DNA from: Flavipsychrobacter sp.
GTDB lineage: Bacteria > Bacteroidota > Bacteroidia > Chitinophagales > Chitinophagaceae
Direction: 5' to 3'
DNA length: 64,000 bases
Assembly: GCA_016787265.1 (NCBI GenBank)
Contig: JAEUVF010000008.1
Coordinates: 310,001 to 374,000 of the forward strand
The notes beneath the pieces are model-generated. The model ran no database searches, was not told where the DNA came from, and saw only the letters and a program-made list of their open reading frames with translations. The position numbers and the translations under genes were made by a program. Numbering within the stretch: position 1 is the first letter of the stretch; every line of letters begins with the position of its first letter. Shown here in pieces: positions 50,552-60,152 of the stretch.

Positions 50552-52096
50552 TCAGGCGGTTTTGCAAATAGTAAATGTAAGTATTGTTCCTTTATCAATA
50601 CCGCTGTCGATCCAGATTTTTCCCCCATGTTGCTCAATAATGCGTTTACAGGTAGCCAGTCCCATACCTGAACCACTGTATTCATGTTTCGTATGAAGAC
50701 GTTTAAACAATTGAAAAACTACCTCCCTGTTTTCCGCGGCTATACCTATACCGTTATCCTTAACCGAAAACTGCCAGTGTGTTTGTTCATCTGATCCTTC
50801 TATTTCGATCGTGGGCCGGTTACCAGGTGGCTGGTATTTGAGGGCATTGCTGATCAGGTTTTGAAACACAAGTTTCAGCGGTGTTTTTCTTGCCTGTATG
50901 GTTGGCAGGAATCCGATTTGAAGGTCGGCCTGTTGTTCTTCCAGGTGTCCGTTTAAGAATATCGTTATTTCCTGAAGCAGTTCATTGCAATCAATCCACT
51001 CACGTGCACCCCCCTGAACTGCTCCCGCATGTGCAAATGCCAGTAATTCCTGGATCATAGCACCCATACGATCTGCTCCGTCCACGGCATAATGAATGTA
51101 TTGACGTGCTTTTTTATCCAGCTGCTCACTATAGTTTTTGTCTAGCAGGCGCATAAAACTGCTGATCATCCTGAGCGGTTCCCGCATTTCATGAGAAGCC
51201 ACTGAAGCAAAGCGGGTCAACTCTTCGTTGGTTTCCTTCAGATGCGTAATGTCAACATGGGTTCCAAACATCAGCAATGGCTCCCCGATATTGGTGGATT
51301 TTACAACTTTTCCACGGTCCAGGATCCATACCCAGTGGCCATTTTTATGTTTCATCCGGTAGGTGGATTCATAAAACTGCGAGTGATCCCTCAGACATTC
51401 ATTTAGTTTTTTAGTAGTTTCTTCCAGGTCATCGGGGTGCGCAAACCTTGCAAGCGTTCCCTGGTTAATGGGTTTAATTTCGTCGAGCGTATAGCCAATC
51501 AGCGTTGCCCAGGTTTCATTGTAGGTTAATTGACCACTTTGAATATTCCATTCCCAGGTGGCGGCATTCGTGCCCTCCAGTACGAAATTCAGCCGGTCTT
51601 TTTCCCGGATCAGATCCTCCTGAACCTGGCTTTTTTCCCTGATGGTTTCCCGCAATAACTGCATGGTCTGCTGATCCTGCTGCTGCAGCTTACTAAGCTT
51701 GTAACGCCTGTTATACTGAAGGATATTAAATCCGACCAAAAAGAGTACAGCACATACCAGCAACCCAACCCCCAGCTGGTTAATACGGGTGTACTGCTGG
51801 TTTATCTTTTCGAGATTGGCTAATCTGCGATCATTTTCCAATTGATTGGTTGCTCTTGACTGAATAACCACCAGGTCATTTACCGGAATTTTTTTACCTG
51901 TGTCCGTATATGGCTGCAACCTGGCAAGATGCTCCAGATTTGCCTTGCGCAGTTCCCGGTTTTCCGAAGTAATACCACTGATCTCTGCTGCAACTTTATG
52001 GTGCCGGGAGAAATTCCTGAGAAAAAGGAATAACCCGGCCCCCATAATAATGATGGAAGCAATTAGAACAGTTAAAGTAACCGGGTAACGTTTCAT
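50552..52096 (-). CDS. Membrane-bound PAS-domain sensor histidine kinase
   Basis: A 514-residue kinase. Two membrane helices (about residues 6-26 and 108-128) bracket a periplasmic, helical segment of about 80 residues (CHASE3-like layout). A PAS/PAC region follows from about residue 168 (VLEGTNAATWEWNIQSGQ) to HVDITHLKE. The HisKA domain has the phospho-accepting histidine in FASVASHEMREPLRM near residue 300; HATPase motifs are NLISNALKYQP, DNGIGI and SGSGMGLATCKRI. ATG 52096 is preferred over the in-frame GTG 52114. It is paired with the response regulator immediately downstream. Confidence 0.9.
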   Translation of the reverse strand: MKRYPVTLTVLIASIIIMGAGLFLFLRNFSRHHKVAAEISGITSENRELRKANLEHLARLQPYTDTGKKIPVNDLVVIQSRATNQLENDRRLANLEKINQQYTRINQLGVGLLVCAVLFLVGFNILQYNRRYKLSKLQQQDQQTMQLLRETIREKSQVQEDLIREKDRLNFVLEGTNAATWEWNIQSGQLTYNETWATLIGYTLDEIKPINQGTLARFAHPDDLEETTKKLNECLRDHSQFYESTYRMKHKNGHWVWILDRGKVVKSTNIGEPLLMFGTHVDITHLKETNEELTRFASVASHEMREPLRMISSFMRLLDKNYSEQLDKKARQYIHYAVDGADRMGAMIQELLAFAHAGAVQGGAREWIDCNELLQEITIFLNGHLEEQQADLQIGFLPTIQARKTPLKLVFQNLISNALKYQPPGNRPTIEIEGSDEQTHWQFSVKDNGIGIAAENREVVFQLFKRLHTKHEYSGSGMGLATCKRIIEQHGGKIWIDSGIDKGTILTFTICKTA

Positions 52097-52250
52097 GCTG
52101 CGTGAAGGATACACAATTTAACGCAGGGCAGGTGCCTGATCTTGTTAAGGTCCAAATATTATTGGGATTTACATTTCTTTCGAATCATTTCCTAAAGGTT
52201 TTCTATTACCTGCAAACATTTCAAATCCACCGCTGTTATAGTTTTTTGGA

Positions 52251-52276
52251 CTATTTATACTCTTTTGTATAAATAG
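52251..52276. promoter_or_regulatory. Perfect palindrome upstream of sufB, candidate Rrf2 operator
   Basis: CTATTTATAC and GTATAAATAG are exact reverse complements around TCTTTT. It sits 5 bp before the -7-like TACCTTTG box and 47 bp before the sufB start, so a bound protein would block transcription. The Rrf2-type regulator encoded at the operon's end is the natural candidate. No other copy was noticed in the window. Confidence 0.6.
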
Positions 52277-52280
52277 ATCT

Positions 52281-52288
52281 TACCTTTG
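52281..52288 (+). promoter_or_regulatory. Bacteroidota-type -7 promoter element of the suf operon
   Basis: TACCTTTG fits the TAnnTTTG -7 consensus of the Bacteroidota primary sigma factor. A TTTTG at 52263-52267 may be the -33 element, although the spacing of 13 bp is shorter than usual. It would give a leader of about 30 bases before sufB at 52323. Confidence 0.55.
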
Positions 52289-52322
52289 TGGCCAATTTTA
52301 GCAACCGAATAGATTTTGCAGT

Positions 52323-53768
52323 ATGAATGACGGATTAAGTACGATTGAACAACAAATCACCAGTGATTACAAATACGGCTTCACCAGCGATCTGGAAGCT
52401 GACCAGGCACCCAAAGGGCTGAATGAAGATATTATCCGGTTTATTTCCGGAAAGAAAAATGAGCCTGAATGGATGCTGGAATGGCGTTTGAAAGCCTATC
52501 GCCACTGGTTGAAAATGGAGGTTCCGGAGTGGGCGAATATCAAGTATCCACCTGTTGATTTCCAGGATATTATCTACTATTCTGCCCCCAAGCAAACCAA
52601 AAAGTTAAACAGCCTGGATGAGATTGACCCGGAATTACGCCGGACTTTCGAAAAACTGGGTATCTCCCTGGATGAGCAGAAGCGCCTCAGTGGAGTAGCT
52701 GTGGATGCGGTGATTGACTCGGTTTCGGTTGCTACCACTTTCCGGGAGCAATTAGGGGAATTGGGAATTATTTTCTGCTCCATGAGTGAAGCTATCCAGG
52801 AGCACCCTGAACTGGTTAAAAAATACATCGGTTCGGTAGTGCCTATGACGGATAACTTCTATTCAGCCCTGAACTCCGCTGTATTTACAGATGGTTCTTT
52901 CTGTTATATTCCAAAAGGAGTGCGTTGTCCGATGGAACTGTCTACCTATTTCCGGATCAACGCCCAGAACACCGGTCAGTTTGAACGCACCCTGATTGTT
53001 GCGGAAGAAGGCAGTTATGTTTCCTACCTGGAAGGTTGTACCGCTCCCATGCGCGATGAGAATCAGTTGCATGCGGCTGTTGTGGAACTGATTGCGATGG
53101 ACCATGCTGAAATCAAATATTCAACTGTACAAAACTGGTATCCTGGTGATAAAGAAGGGAAAGGAGGGATTTATAACTTCGTAACCAAACGCGGCATCTG
53201 TGCCGGTGTTCATTCCAAAATCTCCTGGACCCAGGTAGAAACCGGATCTGCAGTAACCTGGAAATATCCAAGCTGTATTCTGAAAGGTGATCATTCGGTG
53301 GGTGAGTTTTACAGTGTGGCCGTAACCAACCACCACCAGCAGGCCGATACCGGAACCAAGATGATCCACCTGGGAAAAAATACCCGCAGCCGGATTGTAT
53401 CCAAAGGTATATCTGCAGGAGTTAGTCATAATAGTTACCGCGGATTGGTAAGTGTGGCTAAAAATGCTACCAATGCCCGGAACTTCTCACAGTGTGATTC
53501 ACTTTTGTTGGGAGACCGTTGCGGTGCACATACCTTCCCTTACATAGAAGTGAAAAATAATACTGCGCAGGTTGAACACGAAGCTACTACCTCCAAAATC
53601 GGAGAGGATCAGATCTTCTATTGCAACCAGCGCGGCATTGATACCGAAACTGCAGTGGCGCTGATTGTAAATGGCTTCGCGAAGGAAGTAATGAATCAGT
53701 TACCCATGGAGTTTGCAGTAGAAGCACAAAAATTACTTGCCATTACGCTTGAGGGAAGCGTTGGTTAA
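52323..53768 (+). CDS. sufB: Fe-S cluster assembly protein SufB
   Basis: A 481-residue SufB, part of the SufBC2D scaffold on which iron-sulfur clusters are built. Typical segments are [16 protein letters not shown] near residue 46, [26 protein letters not shown] near 195, [15 protein letters not shown] near 230 and [16 protein letters not shown] near 398. The length is standard. The start ATG 52323 follows a palindrome and promoter. It is the first gene of the operon sufB-C-D-S-E-T plus an Rrf2 regulator gene. Confidence 0.97.
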   Translation: MNDGLSTIEQQITSDYKYGFTSDLEADQAPKGLNEDIIRFISGKKNEPEWMLEWRLKAYRHWLKMEVPEWANIKYPPVDFQDIIYYSAPKQTKKLNSLDEIDPELRRTFEKLGISLDEQKRLSGVAVDAVIDSVSVATTFREQLGELGIIFCSMSEAIQEHPELVKKYIGSVVPMTDNFYSALNSAVFTDGSFCYIPKGVRCPMELSTYFRINAQNTGQFERTLIVAEEGSYVSYLEGCTAPMRDENQLHAAVVELIAMDHAEIKYSTVQNWYPGDKEGKGGIYNFVTKRGICAGVHSKISWTQVETGSAVTWKYPSCILKGDHSVGEFYSVAVTNHHQQADTGTKMIHLGKNTRSRIVSKGISAGVSHNSYRGLVSVAKNATNARNFSQCDSLLLGDRCGAHTFPYIEVKNNTAQVEHEATTSKIGEDQIFYCNQRGIDTETAVALIVNGFAKEVMNQLPMEFAVEAQKLLAITLEGSVG

Positions 53769-53798
53769 ACCGAAAACAAAAATTAGAAATAATACAAT

Positions 53799-54554
53799 AT
53801 GTTACAGATAAAGGATCTTCACGCAGGTATTGAAGGAAAAGAAATTCTTAAAGGCATTAATCTTACGATCCGGCCGGGTGAAGTACATGCCATCATGGGG
53901 CCCAATGGTTCGGGCAAAAGTACCCTGGCTTCCGTACTGGCCGGCAGATCAGATTATGAAGTAACCGGCGGTTCGGTGGAATTCCTGGGTAAGGATCTGC
54001 TGGATCTTGCACCGGAAGCAAGAGCGGGAGAAGGATTGTTCCTTGCTTTTCAGTACCCGGTTGAGATTCCAGGACTGAGCACCATCAATTTCATGAAAAC
54101 AGCAGTGAATGAAGTTCGCAAATACCGTGGCCAGGATGCCCTGGATGCTGCAGAATTCCTGAAGCTCATGAAAGAAAAAATGAGCCTGGTAAACATTGAT
54201 AAAAACCTGCTCACCCGTTCTCTGAATGAAGGATTCTCCGGTGGTGAGAAAAAACGCAACGAAGTATTCCAGATGGCGATGCTGGAACCTAAACTCGCTA
54301 TCCTGGATGAAACGGATTCAGGTCTGGATATTGATGCTATCCGGATTGCAGCAGCCGGCGTAAATGCCATCCGCAGCAAAGAAAATGCAACCCTTGTGAT
54401 TACTCACTACCAGCGTTTGCTGGATTATATCGTGCCTGATTTCGTACATGTTTTATACAATGGACGAATTGTGAAATCCGGTGGTAAAGAACTTGCACTG
54501 GAACTCGAAGAGACAGGCTATAGTTTTCTTAAAAATGAGATGAATATTGCATGA
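53799..54554 (+). CDS. sufC: Fe-S cluster assembly ATPase SufC
   Basis: A 251-residue ABC-type ATPase that drives the SufBC2D complex. Walker A is GPNGSGKST near residue 35, the Q-loop LAFQYPVEIPG near 80, the signature GFSGGEKKRNE near 148, and Walker B LAILDETDSGLDID near 168; the H-loop is ITHYQR. As in SufC generally, FMKTAVNE and KRNEVFQM are conserved. It lies 30 bp after sufB and overlaps sufD by 4 bp (ATGA). Confidence 0.97.
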   Translation: MLQIKDLHAGIEGKEILKGINLTIRPGEVHAIMGPNGSGKSTLASVLAGRSDYEVTGGSVEFLGKDLLDLAPEARAGEGLFLAFQYPVEIPGLSTINFMKTAVNEVRKYRGQDALDAAEFLKLMKEKMSLVNIDKNLLTRSLNEGFSGGEKKRNEVFQMAMLEPKLAILDETDSGLDIDAIRIAAAGVNAIRSKENATLVITHYQRLLDYIVPDFVHVLYNGRIVKSGGKELALELEETGYSFLKNEMNIA

Positions 54555-55840
54555 GCACGATAACTACGATAAAAGATAAAGCACAACAACTGGGAACTGC
54601 CACACTGGATGCCCTGCAGCCTGTTCGCACCGCTGCGCTGGCAAGTTTTGACCAGTTGGGTGTACCCGCTGTGAAACACGAAGAATGGAAATATACCCGG
54701 ATCAGCCAGTTATTCAATCAATCCTGGCAGTTAGGTGTTGATCATTCCAATACGGATGCGGACTGGCAGGCGTTTCGCTTGCCTGAGTTTGAAACAGCGA
54801 ATGAACTGGTTTTTATTAATGGTGTGTATAATGAAGCAGCATCAACAGTTCGTTCAGCCGGACTGGTTGTATTGCCCCTGGAAGAAGCTGCTGCGGGTGA
54901 GTATGCGCAGATTGTAAGTAAACACCTGGGGCATAGCGGCAAATACCTGAAAGATGGAATCAATGCACTGAATGCTTCTTTCATGGTTGGAGCTGTATTC
55001 ATAGGTGTGAAGCGTTCTACTGAAATCGAACATCCGGTTTATATCTACAATATTACTGATGGCCGTACGGGTAACGTATTTGCACAACCGAGAACCCTGG
55101 TTCACGTGGCCGCCAATGCAGGTGTTGTACTGGTAGAAACCTATGGTAGCATTGGGGTGGCTGATCATTTTACCAACCAGGTAATGGAACTGGTAGTAGA
55201 GCAGGATGCCCGCGTAGAATATTACAAGATTCAGAATGATACCAGCCGTTCGAGCCTGGTTAGTACAACGCATTTCCGCCAGGTTGGCAAAAGTTATGTG
55301 CATGCGGTTACCATTTCGTTGAATGGTGCGATGGTCCGGAATAACCTTAATATGGTGATGGAAGCCGAACATTGTGATTCAAATATGTACGGTTTGTATT
55401 TCACTTCCGATTCCTGTCATGTTGATAACCATACCATCGTAGACAATGCAAAGCCGAATTGCCTGAGCAATGAGTATTATAAAGGCATTCTGGATGGCTC
55501 ATCAACCGGTGTGTTCAATGGTAAAATTTTTGTTCAGCAGGATGCACAGAAAATCAATGCCTTCCAGTCGAACAAAAATATTCTCCTATCAGACGATGCA
55601 AATGTTTACACCAAACCGCAGCTGGAGATTTTTGCAGATGATGTGAAGTGTTCTCATGGCTGTACGGTTGGAAGGCTCGATGAAGAAGGCCTGTTTTATC
55701 TCCGTTCCCGCGGTGTAACAGAAGCAAGTGCGAAATCATTGCTGCTGCATGCTTTTGCGATTGATATTCTTGACCAGATCCGTCACGATGCCCTCCGTGC
55801 TTATGTGGATCAACTAATTTCTGAACGTTTAGGAACATAA
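54551..55840 (+). CDS. sufD: Fe-S cluster assembly protein SufD
   Basis: A 429-residue SufD, the partner of SufB in the scaffold complex. KHEEWKYTRIS near residue 40 and the beta-helix part with TYGSIGVADHFTNQVMELVVE (about residues 198-218) precede the C-terminal SufB/SufD core: HVDNHTIVDNAKPNC, SNEYYKGILDGSSTGVFNGKIFV (residues 303-325; key: KGI-DG-s-gVFnGkI-V) and DVKCSHGCTVG-LDEEGLFYLRSRG. The ATG overlaps the sufC stop. Length is typical. It is 1 bp from sufS. Confidence 0.96.
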   Translation: MSTITTIKDKAQQLGTATLDALQPVRTAALASFDQLGVPAVKHEEWKYTRISQLFNQSWQLGVDHSNTDADWQAFRLPEFETANELVFINGVYNEAASTVRSAGLVVLPLEEAAAGEYAQIVSKHLGHSGKYLKDGINALNASFMVGAVFIGVKRSTEIEHPVYIYNITDGRTGNVFAQPRTLVHVAANAGVVLVETYGSIGVADHFTNQVMELVVEQDARVEYYKIQNDTSRSSLVSTTHFRQVGKSYVHAVTISLNGAMVRNNLNMVMEAEHCDSNMYGLYFTSDSCHVDNHTIVDNAKPNCLSNEYYKGILDGSSTGVFNGKIFVQQDAQKINAFQSNKNILLSDDANVYTKPQLEIFADDVKCSHGCTVGRLDEEGLFYLRSRGVTEASAKSLLLHAFAIDILDQIRHDALRAYVDQLISERLGT

Positions 55841-55841
55841 T

Positions 55842-57086
55842 ATGGAAACGCTTACCCGGTCTGAACTGTTATTTGATGTGGACACCATTCGAGAGGAATT
55901 TCCCATTCTTAAAAGAATGGTGAAAGGAAAGCCATTGGTCTACCTGGACAATGCGGCTACCACCCAGAAACCGCTGGCAGTGATAGAAGGGTTAACGCGT
56001 TACTATTCGGAATACAATGCAAATATCCATCGTGGTATTCACAGCCTTGCTGAGGAAGCAACAGCTGCTTTTGAAGCAAGCCGGGATGCAGTGAAAGAAT
56101 TTATTGGTGCTGCTCACCGGGAAGAAATCATTTTCACCAGAGGAGCAACAGAAGCAATCAACCTGGTTGCATATACCTGGGCCCGCAAACAGGTTGGGGC
56201 CGGTGATGAAATCCTGGTTTCCGGCATGGAGCACCATAGCAACATTGTTCCCTGGCAGATCATTGCTGAAGAGAACGGAGCAAAAGTGATCCCGATTCCG
56301 GTGTTGGAAGATGGTACCCTGGATATGGAGGCTTTTCAGCGTTTACTCACGGAGAAAACAAAACTGGTAGCTATTGTACATGCTTCCAACTCGCTGGGTA
56401 CAATCAACCCTGTAAAATATATCGCAGCGCAGGCGCATGCAACCGGTGCTAAAGTATTGGTGGACGGATCCCAATCAGCAGTTCACCTGCCGATTGATGT
56501 GCAGGATATCGATTGTGATTTCTTTGTATTCTCCGGTCATAAAGTATATGGACCTACCGGTTCCGGTGCACTCTATGGGAAAAAAGCCCTGCTGGAAGCC
56601 ATGCCGGTATTTCATGGGGGAGGAGAGATGATTAAAGAAGTATCCTTTGAGAAAACAACCTACAACGACTTACCCTACAAATACGAAGCAGGTACTCCCA
56701 ACATAGCGGATACGGTGGCATTAAAATTTGCACTGGATTTTGTGAAGGAGATCGGTAAGGAAAAAATCCATCAGTATGAGCAGGGCCTGCTGGCCTATGC
56801 TACGGATGCACTGGAACAGGTTAAGGGTTTGCGTATTATCGGCAAAGCACCAGCAAAAACCAGTGTGATATCATTTGTAGTAGAAGGTGTTCATCCGCAG
56901 GATTTAGGTATTCTGCTGGACAACAAGGGTATTGCAGTTCGGACAGGTCATCATTGTACACAACCCCTGATGGACAGATTTGGAATTCCAGGTACAACCC
57001 GTGCTTCTTTTGCCCTGTATACAACCTATGCAGAGATTGATGCGCTGGTGGCAGGTCTGGAGCGTTCCATTAAAACTTTATTATAG
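55842..57086 (+). CDS. sufS: Cysteine desulfurase SufS
   Basis: A 414-residue PLP-dependent desulfurase that supplies sulfur from cysteine. YLDNAATTQKP lies near residue 34, TRGATEAINLVA near 93, GMEHHSNIVPW near 127, and the PLP lysine in SGHKVYGPTG near 230; the catalytic cysteine is in RTGHHCTQPLMD near 370. This is the type II (SufS/CsdA) form. The gene begins 1 bp after sufD and ends 2 bp before sufE, so the operon is continuous. The sequence is full length and intact. Confidence 0.97.
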   Translation: METLTRSELLFDVDTIREEFPILKRMVKGKPLVYLDNAATTQKPLAVIEGLTRYYSEYNANIHRGIHSLAEEATAAFEASRDAVKEFIGAAHREEIIFTRGATEAINLVAYTWARKQVGAGDEILVSGMEHHSNIVPWQIIAEENGAKVIPIPVLEDGTLDMEAFQRLLTEKTKLVAIVHASNSLGTINPVKYIAAQAHATGAKVLVDGSQSAVHLPIDVQDIDCDFFVFSGHKVYGPTGSGALYGKKALLEAMPVFHGGGEMIKEVSFEKTTYNDLPYKYEAGTPNIADTVALKFALDFVKEIGKEKIHQYEQGLLAYATDALEQVKGLRIIGKAPAKTSVISFVVEGVHPQDLGILLDNKGIAVRTGHHCTQPLMDRFGIPGTTRASFALYTTYAEIDALVAGLERSIKTLL

Positions 57087-57088
57087 AA

Positions 57089-57535
57089 ATGACAGCAAGG
57101 CCAAGAATAGAAGAACTGGAAGAAGAAATCGTAGAAAATTTTTCGTTGTTTGATTCCTGGGATGAGAAGTACGAGTATATCATTGATCTGGGGAAAAAAC
57201 TGCCACCGCTCGAAGATGAACATAAAAAGGATGAGAATAAGGTGAGAGGATGTCAGTCCACCGTATGGCTGGTTGCGGCGTATAAGGATGGACTGGTGGA
57301 GTTTAAGGCAGATAGTGATGCGGTGATAGTAAAGGGCCTGATCAGTATGCTGATCCAGGTATTATCCGGGCATACTCCTGAAGAAATTATTCAGGCCAAA
57401 CTTGGGTTTATTGATCGGATTGGAATGACAACACATCTTGCTCAAACAAGATCAAACGGATTAGCGGCAATGGTAAAGCAGATGAAAAATTTTGCACTGG
57501 CCTTTAAATTACAGAACGAATCTGCAAAGCACTAA
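57089..57535 (+). CDS. sufE: SufE-family sulfur acceptor
   Basis: A 148-residue SufE-like protein that takes persulfide sulfur from SufS. The active cysteine is in VRGCQSTVWL near residue 54; DSWDEKYEYIIDLGKKLPPL near 22-41 and ISMLIQVLSGHTPEEI near 90 are the other conserved parts, with IGMTTHLAQTRSNGLAAMV at the end (about residues 113-131). It starts 2 bp after the sufS stop. The next gene begins 4 bp after it. Assignment is firm. Confidence 0.95.
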   Translation: MTARPRIEELEEEIVENFSLFDSWDEKYEYIIDLGKKLPPLEDEHKKDENKVRGCQSTVWLVAAYKDGLVEFKADSDAVIVKGLISMLIQVLSGHTPEEIIQAKLGFIDRIGMTTHLAQTRSNGLAAMVKQMKNFALAFKLQNESAKH

Positions 57536-57539
57536 GCAT

Positions 57540-57851
57540 ATGGAAACAGAAGCTTTGAAAGAAGAAGTGATTGATTGTATCAAAACAATATTCGATCCGG
57601 AACTGCCGGTGAATATTTATGAACTGGGACTTATTTACGAAGTGGATATTCTACCTCTGAATAATGTACAGATTGTAATGACCCTGACAGCACCCGGATG
57701 TCCTGCTGCGCAATCTCTGCCCGTAGAAGTGGATCAGAAAGTGCGCCAGATTGAAGGTGTGAACGATGTTCATGTCAGTGTGACCTGGAATCCACCCTGG
57801 AATAAATCCATGATGTCGGAGGCTGCACAATTGGAATTAGGTATGTTTTAA
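57540..57851 (+). CDS. sufT: SUF-system assembly protein SufT (DUF59/MIP18 family)
   Basis: A 103-residue MIP18-like protein. The start ATG 57540 gives METEALKEEVIDCIKTIFDPELPVNIYELGLIY (residues 1-33; key: t--DPE-P-ni-eLGLIY), and MTLTAPGCPAAQSLP follows with the conserved cysteine. The C-terminus, VSVTWNPPWNKSMMSE, is family-typical. It helps in delivering or maturing iron-sulfur clusters. An in-frame start at 57492 lies inside sufE and is not credible. It is separated from the Rrf2 gene by 9 bp. Confidence 0.93.
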   Translation: METEALKEEVIDCIKTIFDPELPVNIYELGLIYEVDILPLNNVQIVMTLTAPGCPAAQSLPVEVDQKVRQIEGVNDVHVSVTWNPPWNKSMMSEAAQLELGMF

Positions 57852-57860
57852 AAAATATCT

Positions 57861-58328
57861 ATGAAGATTACAGCACAGGAAGAAATTGGTCTCAGGATTA
57901 TGCTGCGCATTTCCAATTGCGGTAATGAAAGCGGACTTAGCATTCCTCAACTTAGTGAAGCGGAAGGAATCAGCATACCCTATGTTGCAAAGCTTACACG
58001 CCTGTTGCGCCAGCAGGGATTTCTCAACAGCACGCCTGGCAATAAAGGTGGTTATGTGCTGGCAAGACCGGCCAATCAGATCATTGTAAATGATTTGCTG
58101 AAAGTATTAGGAGGTGCGCTTTTTGATACAAGTTTTTGTAATCTGCATAGTGGCGCAATGAAACTCTGTACCAACTCTGTTGATTGTTCGGTTCGTTCAC
58201 TATGGAAAATGATGCAACTTGTATTGGATGAGTTATTGCAACAACTCACCCTTAGTGATCTTTCTAATTCAGAATTGGAAGCCCAGCGAATTATTTCCCG
58301 GGTATTTGCTCCAAAACAGGTAGTTTAA
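57861..58328 (+). CDS. Rrf2-family transcriptional regulator (IscR/SufR-like) at the end of the suf operon
   Basis: A 155-residue Rrf2 regulator. The winged helix covers residues 1-70: GLRIMLRIS, then LSIPQLSEAEGISIPYVAKLTRLLRQQGFL (key residues IP-LSEAEGI---Y--KL---L) and GNKGGYVLARP. Three cysteines (FC, KLC and DC, spaced C-x9-C-x5-C, near residues 93-109) are placed like the [2Fe-2S] ligands of IscR (C-x5-C-x5-C) but with a longer first gap. It probably senses cluster status and represses the operon through the palindrome at 52251. It is last rather than first in the operon and overlaps the convergent kinase gene by 38 bp. Confidence 0.9.
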   Translation: MKITAQEEIGLRIMLRISNCGNESGLSIPQLSEAEGISIPYVAKLTRLLRQQGFLNSTPGNKGGYVLARPANQIIVNDLLKVLGGALFDTSFCNLHSGAMKLCTNSVDCSVRSLWKMMQLVLDELLQQLTLSDLSNSELEAQRIISRVFAPKQVV

Positions 58329-60141
58329 ACTGTACCACCAGCTCACATCCTTTGCCAGGGGCAGTCTGAATATCAAGCGTGCCGTTAAACAGGGCAGCAC
58401 GGGTCTTCATATTCATTAGTCCTACCCCATTGCTTTTTTTAGTTTTATCGAAGCCAATTCCATCATCTTTGATTCGTAATTCCAGGTTGCCGTTCCTGTT
58501 GCCCAGGTAGAAATGGATCGTATTTGCTTTTGCGTATTTCGTGATATTGTTAAACTGTTCCTGGCAGATGCGATAGATGGAAAGTTTGAAATTGTCTTCC
58601 ATGTACTGCTCTTCCAGTTCTGTCATATTGTGGTAAATCGTAGTTCCGATGCCGCTTGCCAAATTTTCAAACAACTGCAGCAGGTTGTCTTTCAGATGTC
58701 CTTCGCTCAACGTTGGAGGAATCAGGGAATGGGAGAGGGTTCTGATTTCATCAATGGCAGACTGGATCAGTTCATCCGATTTGCCAAGATAAATTGGTTG
58801 TGTATCTCCGGGTGTTTTGCCTAGACCCAGGTAAAGACGTGCACTGGCTAGTATCTGGTTGATGTTGTCGTGTAATTCCCGGCCTATCTCCTGTCGTTCT
58901 GCTTCCTGCGCAGAGATTACAGCATTTGTCATTTCTTTTTGTGCCCTGGTCCTTTCTTCTTCCAATTGCTTTTCCAGCATCACTCTTTCAGAAACATTAT
59001 TACCCAGTGCCATGATGCAGGGCATACCCAGGTAATCAATGCGATGAGAAACAAACTCGATATAAATTTTATCTCCCCATTTGCTGATGATCCGGGTAAT
59101 ATGGGTTTCTCTGAAACTTTTATCTTTTAAAGCTTTCTCGGCCAGTTCAAAAATGGGTTCAGATCGCTCCGCGAGTCCGCCTGATAAAATTGATTTGCCG
59201 ATCAGATCTTCTCTTTTATAACCGGAATGTTTTTCTGTTGATTCATTGATCTCCAGAATTTTAAAATCTTCCAGGTTCCAGATGATAATTGCTGCCGGAT
59301 TGTTTTCAAAAAGATAGCGGTATTGCTCTTCAGATTCCTTCAATACTATTTCCGCCTCTTTACGGGGAGATATATCCTGGGTAGCTCCGATAAAACGAAC
59401 TGCTTTGCCCTGTTCATTCCGAATGATATAACCCCGATCCTGGAGATAGGCATAGTTGCCATCTTCCCTTAAAAACCGGTATTCCAATTCAAATTGTTGC
59501 AAAGATGGGTTGTCTTTGAATGAATTGATTTTTTTGACTACATTTTCTCTTTCTGAAGGATGTATTTGTGCTACCCAGCTTTCTTCAGATCCGAATTTAA
59601 CTGCATCATAATCGGTCTTGAATATTTTTTTCCAGCCTTCCGGATTTCGGTAAACTTCACCTGTCAGCAGGTTAAGATCCCAAACCATATCATTGGTTGC
59701 CTTGCTTACCAGGTCGTATCGTTCATTACTCTCCTGCAATGCCTGCAGGTTATTCATACGTTCTATTGAGTAAAGAATCGTTTTGGATAGGAGTTTTTCA
59801 TCAAAATCACCCTTAATAAGGTAATCCTGGGCGCCAAGTGTGATCGCATCCAGCGCCGTATTCATATCCGACACACCAGAGAGGATTACAACCGGTGTGT
59901 ATCCCGCTTTTTTCCGTATCGAGGTGAATGAGTTGATGCCAAAGCTATCAGGCAGAGACAGGTCAAGCAGAATAATATCAACAACCTGTGTCTTTAGTAC
60001 TTCATGTGCCTTTTTAATGGATTCTGTTGTGAATAGTTCCCGGATTTCAATTCCGGAACTTAGTAAAAGTTCTTCCAGCAAAAACTGATCTCCGGGGTTG
60101 TCTTCCACCATCAGGATTGTCAGTTCGGTTGAATGTATCAT
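58291..60141 (-). CDS. Receiver-PAS-PAS histidine kinase of the NarX/HisKA_3 type
   Basis: A 616-residue cytoplasmic kinase. The start is ATG 60141; a longer in-frame start at 60186 overlaps the preceding regulator gene. A receiver domain lies at residues about 6-120 (MVEDNPGD, LLDLSLPDS, KGDF at the usual lysine place), then two PAS/PAC units (about 150-275 and 280-400), then a HisKA_3 dimerisation domain with GRELHDNINQILASARLYLG near residue 430, and a HATPase with GIGFDKTKKSNGVGLMNMKTR near 575 (key: DdGiGFd, GvGL-nM). It has no transmembrane part. It probably partners with the NarL-type regulator at 63219. Confidence 0.9.
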   Translation of the reverse strand: MIHSTELTILMVEDNPGDQFLLEELLLSSGIEIRELFTTESIKKAHEVLKTQVVDIILLDLSLPDSFGINSFTSIRKKAGYTPVVILSGVSDMNTALDAITLGAQDYLIKGDFDEKLLSKTILYSIERMNNLQALQESNERYDLVSKATNDMVWDLNLLTGEVYRNPEGWKKIFKTDYDAVKFGSEESWVAQIHPSERENVVKKINSFKDNPSLQQFELEYRFLREDGNYAYLQDRGYIIRNEQGKAVRFIGATQDISPRKEAEIVLKESEEQYRYLFENNPAAIIIWNLEDFKILEINESTEKHSGYKREDLIGKSILSGGLAERSEPIFELAEKALKDKSFRETHITRIISKWGDKIYIEFVSHRIDYLGMPCIMALGNNVSERVMLEKQLEEERTRAQKEMTNAVISAQEAERQEIGRELHDNINQILASARLYLGLGKTPGDTQPIYLGKSDELIQSAIDEIRTLSHSLIPPTLSEGHLKDNLLQLFENLASGIGTTIYHNMTELEEQYMEDNFKLSIYRICQEQFNNITKYAKANTIHFYLGNRNGNLELRIKDDGIGFDKTKKSNGVGLMNMKTRAALFNGTLDIQTAPGKGCELVVQFKLPVLEQIPGK

Positions 60142-60152
60142 GAAGTGCCGGT

